From the NCBI GenBank assembly GCA_932294295.1, contig OW028576.1:21583227-21647226 (forward strand): a DNA stretch of 64,000 nt, in the 5' to 3' direction. Below, in pieces: positions 23,406-37,604 of this stretch. The DNA comes from Alitta virens. Lineage: Eukaryota > Annelida > Polychaeta > Phyllodocida > Nereididae. A program made the position numbers and the translations under genes. Under the pieces are notes generated by a model. It was given only the letters and a program-made list of their open reading frames with translations. It was not told the DNA's origin and did not search any database. Position 1 is the first letter of the stretch. Each line of letters begins with the position of its first letter.

Positions 23406-26400
23406 GAGAGGCAGAGGACAAAGCGTGCATTATGATAGCCACGTGGGGCACTCGTGCGTAGCGGGGTCAAGGCCGTTGTAGAGGGCCAGGTTGCTGACAA
23501 GAAAACAAACGACAACAACGCAACACCGAAGTGTAATAGCCTTTTGGAACGACGTGGCACAGTTAAATTATCTAAAGTACACAGCCATGTAGGAAGTGGC
23601 ACAGTTAAATTATCTAAAGTACACAGCCATGTAGGAAGTGACCTTAGCAGTGACATGCCAGACTCACAGACCGTGCCGACTAAGTAGTAAGTTAGGTCCA
23701 CTTTGCACAGCCAATGAGAGGCAGAGGACGAAGCGTGCATTATGATAGCCACGTGGGGCACTCGTGCGTAGCGGGGTCAAGGCCGTTGTAGAGGGCCAGG
23801 ATGCTGACAAAAAAACTAACGACAACAACGCAACACCGAAGTAATAGCCTTTTGTAAAGACGTGGCACAGTTAAATTATCTAAAGTACACAGCCATGTAG
23901 GAAGTGGCACAGTTAAATTATCTAAAGTACACAGCCATGTAGGAAGTGCACTTAGCAGTGACATGCCAGACTCACAGACCGTGCCGACTAAGTAGTAAGT
24001 TAGGTCCACTTTGCACAGCCAATGAGAGGCAGAGGACGAAGCGTGCATTATGATAGCCACGTGGGGCACTCGTGCGTAGCGGGGTCAAGGCCGTTGTAGA
24101 GGGCCAGGATGCTGACAAAAAAACTAACGACAACAACGCAACACCGAAGTAATAGCCTTTTGTAAAGACGTGGCACAGTTAAATTATCTAAAGTACACAG
24201 CCATGTAGGAAGTGCACTTAGCATTGACATGCCAGACTCACAGACCGTGCCGATTATGTAGTAAGTTAGGTCCACTTTGCACAGCCAATGAGAGGCAGAG
24301 GACGAAGCGTGCATTATGATAGCCACGTGGGGCACTCGTGCGTAGCGGGGTCAAGGCCGTTGTAGAGGGCCAGGATGCTGACAAGAAAACAAACGACAAC
24401 AACGCAACACCGAAGTGAAATACTCTATAGTAGCGTCAGGGAACGACGTGGCATAGTTAAATTATCAAGAGTACAAAAAATGTAGTAAGTGCACTTGGCA
24501 GTGAGATGCCAGACTCACAGACCGTGCCGATTAAGTAGTAAGTTAGGTCCACTTTGCACAGCCAATGAGAGGCAGAGGACGAAGCGTGCATTATGATAGC
24601 CACGTGGGGCACTCGTGCGTAGCGGGGTCAAGGCCGTTGTAGAGGGCTAGGATGCTGACAAGAAAACAAACGACAATAACGCAACACCGAAGTGTAATAG
24701 CCTTTTGGAACGACGTGGCACAGTTAAATTATCTAAAGTACACAGCCATGTAGGAAGTGCACTTAGCAGTGACATGCCAGACTCACAGACCGTGCCGATT
24801 AAGTAGTAAGTTAGGTCCACTTAGCACAGCCAATGAGAGGCAGAGGACGAAGCGTGCATTATGATAGCCACGTGGGGCACTCGTGCGTAGCGGGGTCAAG
24901 GCTGTTGTAGAGGGCAAGGATGCTGACAAAAAAACTAACGACAACAACGCAACACCGAAGTAATAGCCTTTTGTAAAGACGTGGCACAGTTAAATTATCT
25001 AAAGTACACAGCCATGTAGGAAGTGCACTTAGCATTGACATGCCAGACTCACAGACCGTGCCGATTATGTAGTAAGTTAGGTCCACTTTGCACAGCCAAT
25101 GAGAGGCAGAGGACGAAGCGTGCATTATGATAGCCACGTGGGGCACTCGTGCGTAGCGGGGTCAAGGCCGTTGTAGAGGGCTAGGATGCTGACAAGAAAA
25201 CAAACGACAATAACGCAACACCGAAGTGTAATAGCCTTTTGGAACGACGTGGCACAGTTAAATTATCTAAAGTACACAGCCATGTAGGAAGTGCACTTAG
25301 CAGTGACATGCCAGACTCACAGACCGTGCCGATTAAGTAGTAAGTTAGGTCCACTTAGCACAGCCAATGAGAGGCAGAGGACGAAGCGTGCATTATGATA
25401 GCCACGTGGGGCACTCGTGCGTAGCGGGGTCAAGGCCGTTGTAGAGGGCCAGGATGCTGGCAAGAAAACAAACGACAACAACGCAACACCGAAGTAATAG
25501 CCGATTGTAAAGACGTGGCACAGTTAAATTATCAATAGTACACAGCCATGTAGGAAGTGCACTTAGCAGTGACATGCCAGACTCACAGACCGCGCCGATT
25601 AAGTAGTAAGTTAGGTCCAATTTGCGCAGCCAATGAGAGGCAGAGGACGAAGCGTGCATTATGATAGCCGCGTGGGGCACTCGTGCGTAGCGGGGTCAAG
25701 GCCGTTGTAGAGGGCCAGGATGCTGACAAGAAAACAAACGACAACAACGCAACACCGAAGTGTAATAGCCTTTTGGAACGACGTGGCACAGTTAAATTAT
25801 CTAAAGTACACAGCCATGTAGGAAGTGCACTTAGCATGACATGCCAGACTCACAGACCGTGCCGATTAAGTAGTAAGTTAGGTCCACTTAGCAAAGCCAA
25901 TGAGAGGCAGAGGACGAAGCGTGCATTATGATAGCCACGTGGGGCACTCGTGCGTAGCGGGGTCAAGGCCGTTGTAGAGGGCTAGGATGCTGACATGAAA
26001 ACAAACGACAACAACGCAACACCGAAGTGTAATAGCCTTTTGGAACGACGTGGCACAGTTAAATTATCTAAAGTACACAGCCATGTAGGAAGTGCACTTA
26101 GCAGTGACATGCCAGCCTCACAGACCGCGCCGATTAAGTAGTAAGTTAGGTCCACTTAGCGCAGCCAATGAGAGGCAGAGGACGAAGCGTGCATTATGAT
26201 AGCCGCGTGGGGCACTCGTGCGTAGCGGGGTCAAGGCCGTTGTAGAGGGCTAGGATGCTGACAAGAAAACAAACGACAACAACGCAACACCGAAGTGTAA
26301 TAGCCTTTTGGAACGACGTGGCACAGTTAAATTATCTAAAGTACACAGCCATGTAGGAAGTGCACTTAGCAGTGACATGCCAGACTCACAGACCGCGCCG

Positions 26401-26705
26401 ATTAAGTAGTAAGTTAGGTCCACTTAGCGCAGCCAATGAGAGGCAGAGGACGAAGCGTGCATTATGATAGCCGCGTGGGGCACTCGTGCGTAGCGGGGTC
26501 AAGGCCGTTGTAGAGGGCCAGGATGCTGACAAGAAAACAAACGACAACAACGCAACACCGAAGTGTAATAGCCTTTTGGAACGACGTGGCACAGTTAAAT
26601 TATCTAAAGTACACAGCCATGTAGGAAGTGCACTTAGCATTGACATGCCAGACTTACAGACCGTGCCGATTAAGTAGTAAGTTAGGTCCACTTAGCGCAG
26701 CCAAT
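23406..26705. repeat. Full HOR unit of 12 monomers (3300 bp)
   Basis: Starts: 23406 F, 23716 G, 24024 B, 24290 C, 24567 A, 24835 B, 25101 A, 25369 B', 25635 D, 25902 A, 26170 A, 26438 A. I take this as the reference HOR. The three A monomers at its end differ from one another: CCTCACAG at 25902, CTCACAG at 26170, and CATTGAC with CTTACAG at 26438. Confidence 0.93.
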
Positions 26706-28886
26706 GAGAGGCAGAGGACGAAGCGTGCATTATGATAGCCACGTGGGGCACTCGTGCGTAGCGGGGTCAAGGCCGTTGTAGAGGGCCAGGTTGCTGACAA
26801 GAAAACAAACGACAACAACGCAACACCGAAGTGTAATAGCCTTTTGGAACGACGTGGCACAGTTAAATTATCTAAAGTACACAGCCATGTAGGAAGTGGC
26901 ACAGTTAAATTATCTAAAGTACACAGCCATGTAGGAAGTGCACTTAGCAGTGACATGCCAGACTCACAGACCGTGCCGACTAAGTAGTAAGTTAGGTCCA
27001 CTTAGCGCAGCCAATGAGAGGCAGAGGACGAAGCGTGCATTATGATAGCCACGTGGGGCACTCGTGCGTAGCGGGGTCAAGGCCGTTGTAGAGGGCCAGG
27101 ATGCTGACAAAAAAACTAACGACAACAACGCAACACCGAAGTAATAGCCTTTTGTAAAGACGTGGCACAGTTAAATTATCTAAAGTACACAGCCATGTAG
27201 GAAGTGCACTTAGCATTGACATGCCAGACTCACAGACCGTGCCGATTATGTAGTAAGTTAGGTCCACTTTGCACAGCCAATGAGAGGCAGAGGACGAAGC
27301 GTGCATTATGATAGCCACGTGGGGCACTCGTGCGTAGCGGGGTCAAGGCCGTTGTAGAGGGCTAGGATGCTGACAAGAAAACAAACGACAATAACGCAAC
27401 ACCGAAGTGTAATAGCCTTTTGGAACGACGTGGCACAGTTAAATTATCTAAAGTACACAGCCATGTAGGAAGTGCACTTAGCAGTGACATGCCAGACTCA
27501 CAGACCGTGCCGATTAAGTAGTAAGTTAGGTCCACTTAGCACAGCCAATGAGAGGCAGAGGACGAAGCGTGCATTATGATAGCCACGTGGGGCACTCGTG
27601 CGTAGCGGGGTCAAGGCCGTTGTAGAGGGCCAGGATGCTGGCAAGAAAACAAACGACAACAACGCAACACCGAAGTAATAGCCGATTGTAAAGACGTGGC
27701 ACAGTTAAATTATCAATAGTACACAGCCATGTAGGAAGTGCACTTAGCAGTGACATGCCAGACTCACAGACCGCGCCGATTAAGTAGTAAGTTAGGTCCA
27801 ATTTGCGCAGCCAATGAGAGGCAGAGGACGAAGCGTGCATTATGATAGCAGCGTGGGGCACTCGTGCGTAGCGGGGTCAAGGCCGTTGTAGAGGGCCAGG
27901 ATGCTGACAAGAAAACAAACGACAACAACGCAACACCGAAGTGTAATAGCCTTTTGGAACGACGTGGCACAGTTAAATTATCTAAAGTACACAGCCATGT
28001 AGGAAGTGCACTTAGCATGACATGCCAGACTCACAGACCGTGCCGATTAAGTAGTAAGTTAGGTCCACTTAGCAAAGCCAATGAGAGGCAGAGGACGAAG
28101 CGTGCATTATGATAGCCACGTGGGGCACTCGTGCGTAGCGGGGTCAAGGCCGTTGTAGAGGGCTAGGATGCTGACAAGAAAACAAACGACAACAACGCAA
28201 CACCGAAGTGTAATAGCCTTTTGGAACGACGTGGCACAGTTAAATTATCTAAAGTACACAGCCATGTAGGAAGTGCACTTAGCAGTGACATGCCAGCCTC
28301 ACAGACCGCGCCGATTAAGTAGTAAGTTAGGTCCACTTAGCGCAGCCAATGAGAGGCAGAGGACGAAGCGTGCATTATGATAGCCGCGTGGGGCACTCGT
28401 GCGTAGCGGGGTCAAGGCCGTTGTAGAGGGCTAGGATGCTGACAAGAAAACAAACGACAACAACGCAACACCGAAGTGTAATAGCCTTTTGGAACGACGT
28501 GGCACAGTTAAATTATCTAAAGTACACAGCCATGTAGGAAGTGCACTTAGCAGTGACATGCCAGACTCTCAGACCGCGCCGATTAAGTAGTAAGTTAGGT
28601 CCACTTAGCGCAGCCAATGAGAGGCAGAGGACGAAGCGTGCATTATGATAGCCGCGTGGGGCACTCGTGCGTAGCGGGGTCAAGGCCGTTGTAGAGGGCC
28701 AGGATGCTGACAAGAAAACAAACGACAACAACGCAACACCGAAGTGTAATAGCCTTTTGGAACGACGTGGCACAGTTAAATTATCTAAAGTACACAGCCA
28801 TGTAGGAAGTGCACTTAGCATTGACATGCCAGACTTACAGACCATGCCGATTAAGTAGTAAGTTAGGTCCTCTTAGCGCAGCCAAT
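26706..28886. repeat. HOR unit of 8 monomers (2181 bp)
   Basis: Starts: 26706 F/G fusion, 27016 B, 27282 A, 27550 B', 27816 D, 28083 A, 28351 A, 28619 A. It lacks the separate G and the B-C-A triplet of the full unit. Homology at an offset of 2181 extends from 24835 to 29462. Private marks are TAGCAGCGTGG near 27850, GACCATGCC near 28852 and GTCCTCTTAG near 28868; all three recur at 38749, 39751 and 39767. Confidence 0.92.
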
Positions 28887-31800
28887 GAGAGGCAGAGGAC
28901 GAAGCGTGCATTATGATAGCCACGTGGGGCACTCGTGCGTAGCGGGGTCAAGGCCGTTGTAGAGGGCCAGGTTGCTGACAAGAAAACAAACGACAACAAC
29001 GCAACACCGAAGTGTAATAGCCTTTTGGAACGACGTGGCACAGTTAAATTATCTAAAGTACACAGCCATGTAGGAAGTGGCACAGTTAAATTATCTAAAG
29101 TACACAGCCATGTAGGAAGTGCACTTAGCAGTGACATGCCAGACTCACAGACCGTGCCGACTAAGTAGTAAGTTAGGTCCACTTTGCACAGCCAATGAGA
29201 GGCAGAGGACGAAGCGTGCATTATGATAGCCACGTGGGGCACTCGTGCGTAGCGGGGTCAAGGCCGTTGTAGAGGGCCAGGATGCTGACAAAAAAACTAA
29301 CGACAACAACGCAACACCGAAGTAATAGCCTTTTGTAAAGACGTGGCACAGTTAAATTATCTAAAGTACACAGCCATGTAGGAAGTGCACTTAGCATTGA
29401 CATGCCAGACTCACAGACCGTGCCGATTATGTAGTAAGTTAGGTCCACTTTGCACAGCCAATGAGAGGCAGAGGACGAAGCGTGCATTATGATAGCCACG
29501 TGGGGCACTCGTGCGTAGCGGGGTCAAGGCCGTTGTAGAGGGCCAGGATGCTGACAAGAAAACAAACGACAACAACGCAACACCGAAGTGAAATACTCTA
29601 TAGTAGCGTCAGGGAACGACGTGGCATAGTTAAATTATCAAGAGTACAAAAAATGTAGTAAGTGCACTTGGCAGTGAGATGCCAGACTCACAGACCGTGC
29701 CGATTAAGTAGTAAGTTAGGTCCACTTTGCACAGCCAATGAGAGGCAGAGGACGAAGCGTGCATTATGATAGCCACGTGGGGCACTCGTGCGTAGCGGGG
29801 TCAAGGCCGTTGTAGAGGGCTAGGATGCTGACAAGAAAACAAACGACAATAACGCAACACCGAAGTGTAATAGCCTTTTGGAACGACGTGGCACAGTTAA
29901 ATTATCTAAAGTACACAGCCATGTAGGAAGTGCACTTAGCAGTGACATGCCAGACTCACAGACCGTGCCGATTAAGTAGTAAGTTAGGTCCACTTAGCAC
30001 AGCCAATGAGAGGCAGAGGACGAAGCGTGCATTATGATAGCCACGTGGGGCACTCGTGCGTAGCGGGGTCAAGGCCGTTGTAGAGGGCCAGGATGCTGAC
30101 AAAAAAACTAACGACAACAACGCAACACCGAAGTAATAGCCTTTTGTAAAGACGTGGCACAGTTAAATTATCTAAAGTACACAGCCATGTAGGAAGTGCA
30201 CTTAGCATTGACATGCCAGACTCACAGACCGTGCCGATTATGTAGTAAGTTAGGTCCACTTTGCACAGCCAATGAGAGGCAGAGGACGAAGCGTGCATTA
30301 TGATAGCCACGTGGGGCACTCGTGCGTAGCGGGGTCAAGGCCGTTGTAGAGGGCCAGGATGCTGACAAGAAAACAAACGACAACAACGCAACACCGAAGT
30401 GAAATACTCTATAGTAGCGTCAGGGAACGACGTGGCATAGTTAAATTATCAAGAGTACAAAAAATGTAGTAAGTGCACTTGGCAGTGAGATGCCAGACTC
30501 ACAGACCGTGCCGATTAAGTAGTAAGTTAGGTCCACTTTGCACAGCCAATGAGAGGCAGAGGACGAAGCGTGCATTATGATAGCCACGTGGGGCACTCGT
30601 GCGTAGCGGGGTCAAGGCCGTTGTAGAGGGCTAGGATGCTGACAAGAAAACAAACGACAATAACGCAACACCGAAGTGTAATAGCCTTTTGGAACGACGT
30701 GGCACAGTTAAATTATCTAAAGTACACAGCCATGTAGGAAGTGCACTTAGCAGTGACATGCCAGACTCACAGACCGTGCCGATTAAGTAGTAAGTTAGGT
30801 CCACTTAGCACAGCCAATGAGAGGCAGAGGACGAAGCGTGCATTATGATAGCCACGTGGGGCACTCGTGCGTAGCGGGGTCAAGGCCGTTGTAGAGGGCC
30901 AGGATGCTGACAAAAAAACTAACGACAACAACGCAACACCGAAGTAATAGCCTTTTGTAAAGACGTGGCACAGTTAAATTATCTAAAGTACACAGCCATG
31001 TAGGAAGTGCACTTAGCATTGACATGCCAGACTCACAGACCGTGCCGATTATGTAGTAAGTTAGGTCCACTTTGCACAGCCAATGAGAGGCAGAGGACGA
31101 AGCGTGCATTATGATAGCCACGTGGGGCACTCGTGCGTAGCGGGGTCAAGGCCGTTGTAGAGGGCTAGGATGCTGACAAGAAAACAAACGACAATAACGC
31201 AACACCGAAGTGTAATAGCCTTTTGGAACGACGTGGCACAGTTAAATTATCTAAAGTACACAGCCATGTAGGAAGTGCACTTAGCAGTGACATGCCAGAC
31301 TCACAGACCGTGCCGATTAAGTAGTAAGTTAGGTCCACTTAGCACAGCCAATGAGAGGCAGAGGACGAAGCGTGCATTATGATAGCCACGTGGGGCACTC
31401 GTGCGTAGCGGGGTCAAGGCCGTTGTAGAGGGCCAGGATGCTGGCAAGAAAACAAACGACAACAACGCAACACCGAAGTGAAATACTCTATAGTAGCGTC
31501 AGGGAACGACGTGGCATAGTTAAATTATCAAGAGTACAAAAAATGTAGTAAGTGCACTTGGCAGTGAGATGCCAGACTCACAGACCGTGCCGATTAAGTA
31601 GTAAGTTAGGTCCACTTTGCACAGCCAATGAGAGGCAGAGGACGAAGCGTGCATTATGATAGCCACGTGGGGCACTCGTGCGTAGCGGGGTCAAGGCCGT
31701 TGTAGAGGGCTAGGATGCTGACAAGAAAACAAACGACAATAACGCAACACCGAAGTGTAATAGCCTTTTGGAACGACGTGGCACAGTTAAATTATCTAAA

Positions 31801-34304
31801 GTACACAGCCATGTAGGAAGTGCACTTAGCAGTGACATGCCAGACTCACAGACCGTGCCGATTAAGTAGTAAGTTAGGTCCACTTAGCACAGCCAATGAG
31901 AGGCAGAGGACGAAGCGTGCATTATGATAGCCACGTGGGGCACTCGTGCGTAGCGGGGTCAAGGCCGTTGTAGAGGGCCAGGATGCTGACAAAAAAACTA
32001 ACGACAACAACGCAACACCGAAGTAATAGCCTTTTGTAAAGACGTGGCACAGTTAAATTATCTAAAGTACACAGCCATGTAGGAAGTGCACTTAGCATTG
32101 ACATGCCAGACTCACAGACCGTGCCGATTATGTAGTAAGTTAGGTCCACTTTGCACAGCCAATGAGAGGCAGAGGACGAAGCGTGCATTATGATAGCCAC
32201 GTGGGGCACTCGTGCGTAGCGGGGTCAAGGCCGTTGTAGAGGGCTAGGATGCTGACAAGAAAACAAACGACAATAACGCAACACCGAAGTGTAATAGCCT
32301 TTTGGAACGACGTGGCACAGTTAAATTATCTAAAGTACACAGCCATGTAGGAAGTGCACTTAGCAGTGACATGCCAGACTCACAGACCGTGCCGATTAAG
32401 TAGTAAGTTAGGTCCACTTAGCACAGCCAATGAGAGGCAGAGGACGAAGCGTGCATTATGATAGCCACGTGGGGCACTCGTGCGTAGCGGGGTCAAGGCC
32501 GTTGTAGAGGGCCAGGATGCTGGCAAGAAAACAAACGACAACAACGCAACACCGAAGTAATAGCCGATTGTAAAGACGTGGCACAGTTAAATTATCAATA
32601 GTACACAGCCATGTAGGAAGTGCACATAGCAGTGACATGCCAGACTCACAGACCGCGCCGATTAAGTAGTAAGTTAGGTCCAATTTGCGCAGCCAATGAG
32701 AGGCAGAGGACGAAGCGTGCATTATGATAGCCGCGTGGGGCACTCGTGCGTAGCGGGGTCAAGGCCGTTGTAGAGGGCCAGGATGCTGACAAGAAAACAA
32801 ACGACAACAACGCAACACCGAAGTGTAATAGCCTTTTGGAACGACGTGGCACAGTTAAATTATCTAAAGTACACAGCCATGTAGGAAGTGCACTTAGCAT
32901 GACATGCCAGACTCACAGACCGTGCCGATTAAGTAGTAAGTTAGGTCCACTTAGCAAAGCCAATGAGAGGCAGAGGACGAAGCGTGCATTATGATAGCCA
33001 CGTGGGGCACTCGTGCGTAGCGGGGTCAAGGCCGTTGTAGAGGGCTAGGATGCTGACAAGAAAACAAACGACAACAACGCAACACCGAAGTGTAATAGCC
33101 TTTTGGAACGACGTGGCACAGTTAAATTATCTAAAGTACACAGCCATGTAGGAAGTGCACTTAGCAGTGACATGCCAGCCTCACAGACCGCGCCGATTAA
33201 GTAGTAAGTTAGGTCCACTTAGCGCAGCCAATGAGAGGCAGAGGACGAAGCGTGCATTATGATAGCCGCGTGGGGCACTCGTGCGTAGCGGGGTCAAGGC
33301 CGTTGTAGAGGGCTAGGATGCTGACAAGAAAACAAACGACAACAACGCAACACCGAAGTGTAATAGCCTTTTGGAACGACGTGGCACAGTTAAATTATCT
33401 AAAGTACACAGCCATGTAGGAAGTGCACTTAGCAGTGACATGCCAGACTCACAGACCGCGCCGATTAAGTAGTAAGTTAGGTCCACTTAGCGCAGCCAAT
33501 GAGAGGCAGAGGACGAAGCGTGCATTATGATAGCCGCGTGGGGCACTCGTGCGTAGCGGGGTCAAGGCCGTTGTAGAGGGCTAGGATGCTGACAAGAAAA
33601 CAAACGACAACAACGCAACACCGAAGTGTAATAGCCTTTTGGAACGACGTGGCACAGTTAAATTATCTAAAGTACACAGCCATGTAGGAAGTGCACTTAG
33701 CAGTGACATGCCAGCCTCACAGACCGCGCCGATTAAGTAGTAAGTTAGGTCCACTTAGCGCAGCCAATGAGAGGCAGAGGACGAAGCGTGCATTATGATA
33801 GCCGCGTGGGGCACTCGTGCGTAGCGGGGTCAAGGCCGTTGTAGAGGGCTAGGATGCTGACAAGAAAACAAACGACAACAACGCAACACCGAAGTGTAAT
33901 AGCCTTTTGGAACGACGTGGCACAGTTAAATTATCTAAAGTACACAGCCATGTAGGAAGTGCACTTAGCAGTGACATGCCAGACTCACAGACCGCGCCGA
34001 TTAAGTAGTAAGTTAGGTCCACTTAGCGCAGCCAATGAGAGGCAGAGGACGAAGCGTGCATTATGATAGCCGCGTGGGGCACTCGTGCGTAGCGGGGTCA
34101 AGGCCGTTGTAGAGGGCCAGGATGCTGACAAGAAAACAAACGACAACAACGCAACACCGAAGTGTAATAGCCTTTTGGAACGACGTGGCACAGTTAAATT
34201 ATCTAAAGTACACAGCCATGTAGGAAGTGCACTTAGCATTGACATGCCAGACTTACAGACCGTGCCGATTAAGTAGTAAGTTAGGTCCACTTAGCGCAGC
34301 CAAT
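28887..34304. repeat. Expanded HOR unit of 20 monomers (5418 bp)
   Basis: Starts: 28887 F/G fusion, 29197 B, 29463 C, 29740 A, 30008 B, 30274 C, 30551 A, 30819 B, 31085 A, 31353 C chimera, 31630 A, 31898 B, 32164 A, 32432 B', 32698 D, 32965 A, 33233 A, 33501 A, 33769 A, 34037 A. Compared with 39786-42777 it has 2426 bp extra: 1890 bp from amplification of B-C-A type groups, and 536 bp from a doubled pair of A monomers (33233-33768 repeated at 33769-34036 and neighbours). Confidence 0.9.
31353..31629. repeat. Chimeric junction monomer (B' left, C right)
   Basis: CTGGCAAG, a mark of B' monomers, sits on the left, while the middle and right are class C. The switch falls in about 31444-31480. 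It marks one of the unequal exchanges that expanded this HOR unit. Confidence 0.82.
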
Positions 34305-37300
34305 GAGAGGCAGAGGACGAAGCGTGCATTATGATAGCCACGTGGGGCACTTGTGCGTAGCGGGGTCAAGGCCGTTGTAGAGGGCCAGGTTGCTGACAAG
34401 AAAACAAACGACAACAACGCAACACCGAAGTGTAATAGCCTTTTGGAACGACGTGGCACAGTTAAATTATCTAAAGTACACAGCCATGTAGGAAGTGGCA
34501 CAGTTAAATTATCTAAAGTACACAGCCATGTAGGAAGTGACCTTAGCAGTGACATGCCAGACTCACAGACCGTGCCGACTAAGTAGTAAGTTAGGTCCAC
34601 TTTGCACAGCCAATGAGAGGCAGAGGACGAAGCGTGCATTATGATAGCCACGTGGGGCACTCGTGTGTAGCGGGGTCAAGGCCGTTGTAGAGGGCCAGGA
34701 TGCTGACAAAAAAACTAACGACAACAACGCAACACCGAAGTAATAGCCTTTTGTAAAGACGTGGCACAGTTAAATTATCTAAAGTACACAGCCATGTAGG
34801 AAGTGGCACAGTTAAATTATCTAAAGTACACAGCCATGTAGGAAGTGCACTTAGCAGTGACATGCCAGACTCACAGACCGTGCCGACTAAGTAGTAAGTT
34901 AGGTCCACTTTGCACAGCCAATGAGAGGCAGAGGACGAAGCGTGCATTATGATAGCCACGTGGGGCACTCGTGCGTAGCGGGGTCAAGGCCGTTGTAGAG
35001 GGCCAGGATGCTGACAAAAAAACTAACGACAACAACGCAACACCGAAGTAATAGCCTTTTGTAAAGACGTGGCACAGTTAAATTATCTAAAGTACACAGC
35101 CATGTAGGAAGTGCACTTAGCATTGACATGCCAGACTCACAGACCGTGCCGATTATGTAGTAAGTTAGGTCCACTTTGCACAGCCAATGAGAGGCAGAGG
35201 ACGAAGCGTGCATTATGATAGCCACGTGGGGCACTCGTGCGTAGCGGGGTCAAGGCCGTTGTAGAGGGCCAGGATGCTGACAAGAAAACAAACGACAACA
35301 ACGCAACACCGAAGTGAAATACTCTATAGTAGCGTCAGGGAACGACGTGGCATAGTTAAATTATCAAGAGTACAAAAAATGTAGTAAGTGCACTTGGCAG
35401 TGAGATGCCAGACTCACAGACCGTGCCGATTAAGTAGTAAGTTAGGTCCACTTTGCACAGCCAATGAGAGGCGGAGGACGAAGCGTGCATTATGATAGCC
35501 ACGTGGGGCACTCGTGCGTAGCGGGGTCAAGGCCGTTGTAGAGGGCTAGGATGCTGACAAGAAAACAAACGACAATAACGCAACACCGAAGTGTAATAGC
35601 CTTTTGGAACGACGTGGCACAGTTAAATTATCTAAAGTACACAGCCATGTAGGAAGTGCACTTAGCAGTGACATGCCAGACTCACAGACCGTGCCGATTA
35701 AGTAGTAAGTTAGGTCCACTTAGCACAGCCAATGAGAGGCAGAGGACGAAGCGTGCATTATGATAGCCACGTGGGGCACTCGTGCGTAGCGGGGTCAAGG
35801 CCGTTGTAGAGGGCCAGGATGCTGACAAAAAAACTAACGACAACAACGCAACACCGAAGTAATAGCCTTTTGTAAAGACGTGGCACAGTTAAATTATCTA
35901 AAGTACACAGCCATGTAGGAAGTGCACTTAGCATTGACATGCCAGACTCACAGACCGTGCCGATTATGTAGTAAGTTAGGTCCACTTTGCACAGCCAATG
36001 AGAGGCAGAGGACGAAGCGTGCATTATGATAGCCACGTGGGGCACTCGTGCGTAGCGGGGTCAAGGCCGTTGTAGAGGGCTAGGATGCTGACAAGAAAAC
36101 AAACGACAATAACGCAACACCGAAGTGTAATAGCCTTTTGGAACGACGTGGCACAGTTAAATTATCTAAAGTACACAGCCATGTAGGAAGTGCACTTAGC
36201 AGTGACATGCCAGACTCACAGACCGTGCCGATTAAGTAGTAAGTTAGGTCCACTTAGCACAGCCAATGAGAGGCAGAGGACGAAGCGTGCATTATGATAG
36301 CCACGTGGGGCACTCGTGCGTAGCGGGGTCAAGGCCGTTGTAGAGGGCCAGGATGCTGGCAAGAAAACAAACGACAACAACGCAACACCGAAGTAATAGC
36401 CGATTGTAAAGACGTGGCACAGTTAAATTATCAATAGTACACAGCCATGTAGGAAGTGCACTTAGCAGTGACATGCCAGACTCACAGACCGCGCCGATTA
36501 AGTAGTAAGTTAGGTCCAATTTGCGCAGCCAATGAGAGGCAGAGGACGAAGCGTGCATTATGATAGCCGCGTGGGGCACTCGTGCGTAGCGGGGTCAAGG
36601 CCGTTGTAGAGGGCCAGGATGCTGACAAGAAAACAAACGACAACAACGCAACACCGAAGTGTAATAGCCTTTTGGAACGACGTGGCACAGTTAAATTATC
36701 TAAAGTACACAGCCATGTAGGAAGTGCACTTAGCATGACATGCCAGACTCACAGACCGTGCCGATTAAGTAGTAAGTTAGGTCCACTTAGCAAAGCCAAT
36801 GAGAGGCAGAGGACGAAGCGTGCATTATGATAGCCACGTGGGGCACTCGTGCGTAGCGGGGTCAAGGCCGTTGTAGAGGGCTAGGATGCTGACAAGAAAA
36901 CAAACGACAACAACGCAACACCGAAGTGTAATAGCCTTTTGGAACGACGTGGCACAGTTAAATTATCTAAAGTACACAGCCATGTAGGAAGTGCACTTAG
37001 CAGTGACATGCCAGCCTCACAGACCGCGCCGATTAAGTAGTAAGTTAGGTCCACTTAGCGCAGCCAATGAGAGGCAGAGGACGAAGCGTGCATTATGATA
37101 GCCGCGTGGGGCACTCGTGCGTAGCGGGGTCAAGGCCGTTGTAGAGGGCCAGGATGCTGACAAGAAAACAAACGACAACAACGCAACACCGAAGTGTAAT
37201 AGCCTTTTGGAACGACGTGGCACAGTTAAATTATCTAAAGTACACAGCCATGTAGGAAGTGCACTTAGCATTGACATGCCAGACTTACAGACCGTGCCGA

Positions 37301-37604
37301 TTAAGTAGTAAGTTAGGTCGACTTAGCGCAGCCAATGAGAGGCAGAGGACGAAGCGTGCATTATGATAGCCACGTGGGGCACTCGTGCGTAGCGGGGTCA
37401 AGGCCGTTGTAGAGGGCCAGGTTGCTGACAAGAAAACAAACGACAACAACGCAACACCGAAGTGTAATAGCCTTTTGGAACGACGTGGCACAGTTAAATT
37501 ATCTAAAGTACACAGCCATGTAGGAAGTGCACTTAGCATTGACATGCCAGACTTACAGACCGTGCCGATTAAGTAGTAAGTTAGGTCCACTTAGCGCAGC
37601 CAAT
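34305..37604. repeat. Full-length HOR unit of 12 monomers (3300 bp)
   Basis: Starts: 34305 F, 34615 G, 34923 B, 35189 C, 35466 A, 35734 B, 36000 A, 36268 B', 36534 D, 36801 A, 37069 A, 37337 chimera. It matches 42778-45809 at an offset of 8473, including CACTTGTGCG (34350 and 42823), CTCGTGTGTAG (34660 and 43133), GAGGCGGAGG (35466 and 43939) and GGTCGACTTAG (37317 and 45790). Confidence 0.93.
37337..37604. repeat. Chimeric junction monomer of the 10.9-kb duplication
   Basis: The left part has the F mark GGTTGC and matches 45810 onward. The right part has CATTGAC and CTTACAG and matches the A monomer at 26438-26705. The 42-bp duplication is absent. The crossover lies between about 37433 and 37538. 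Confidence 0.86.
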
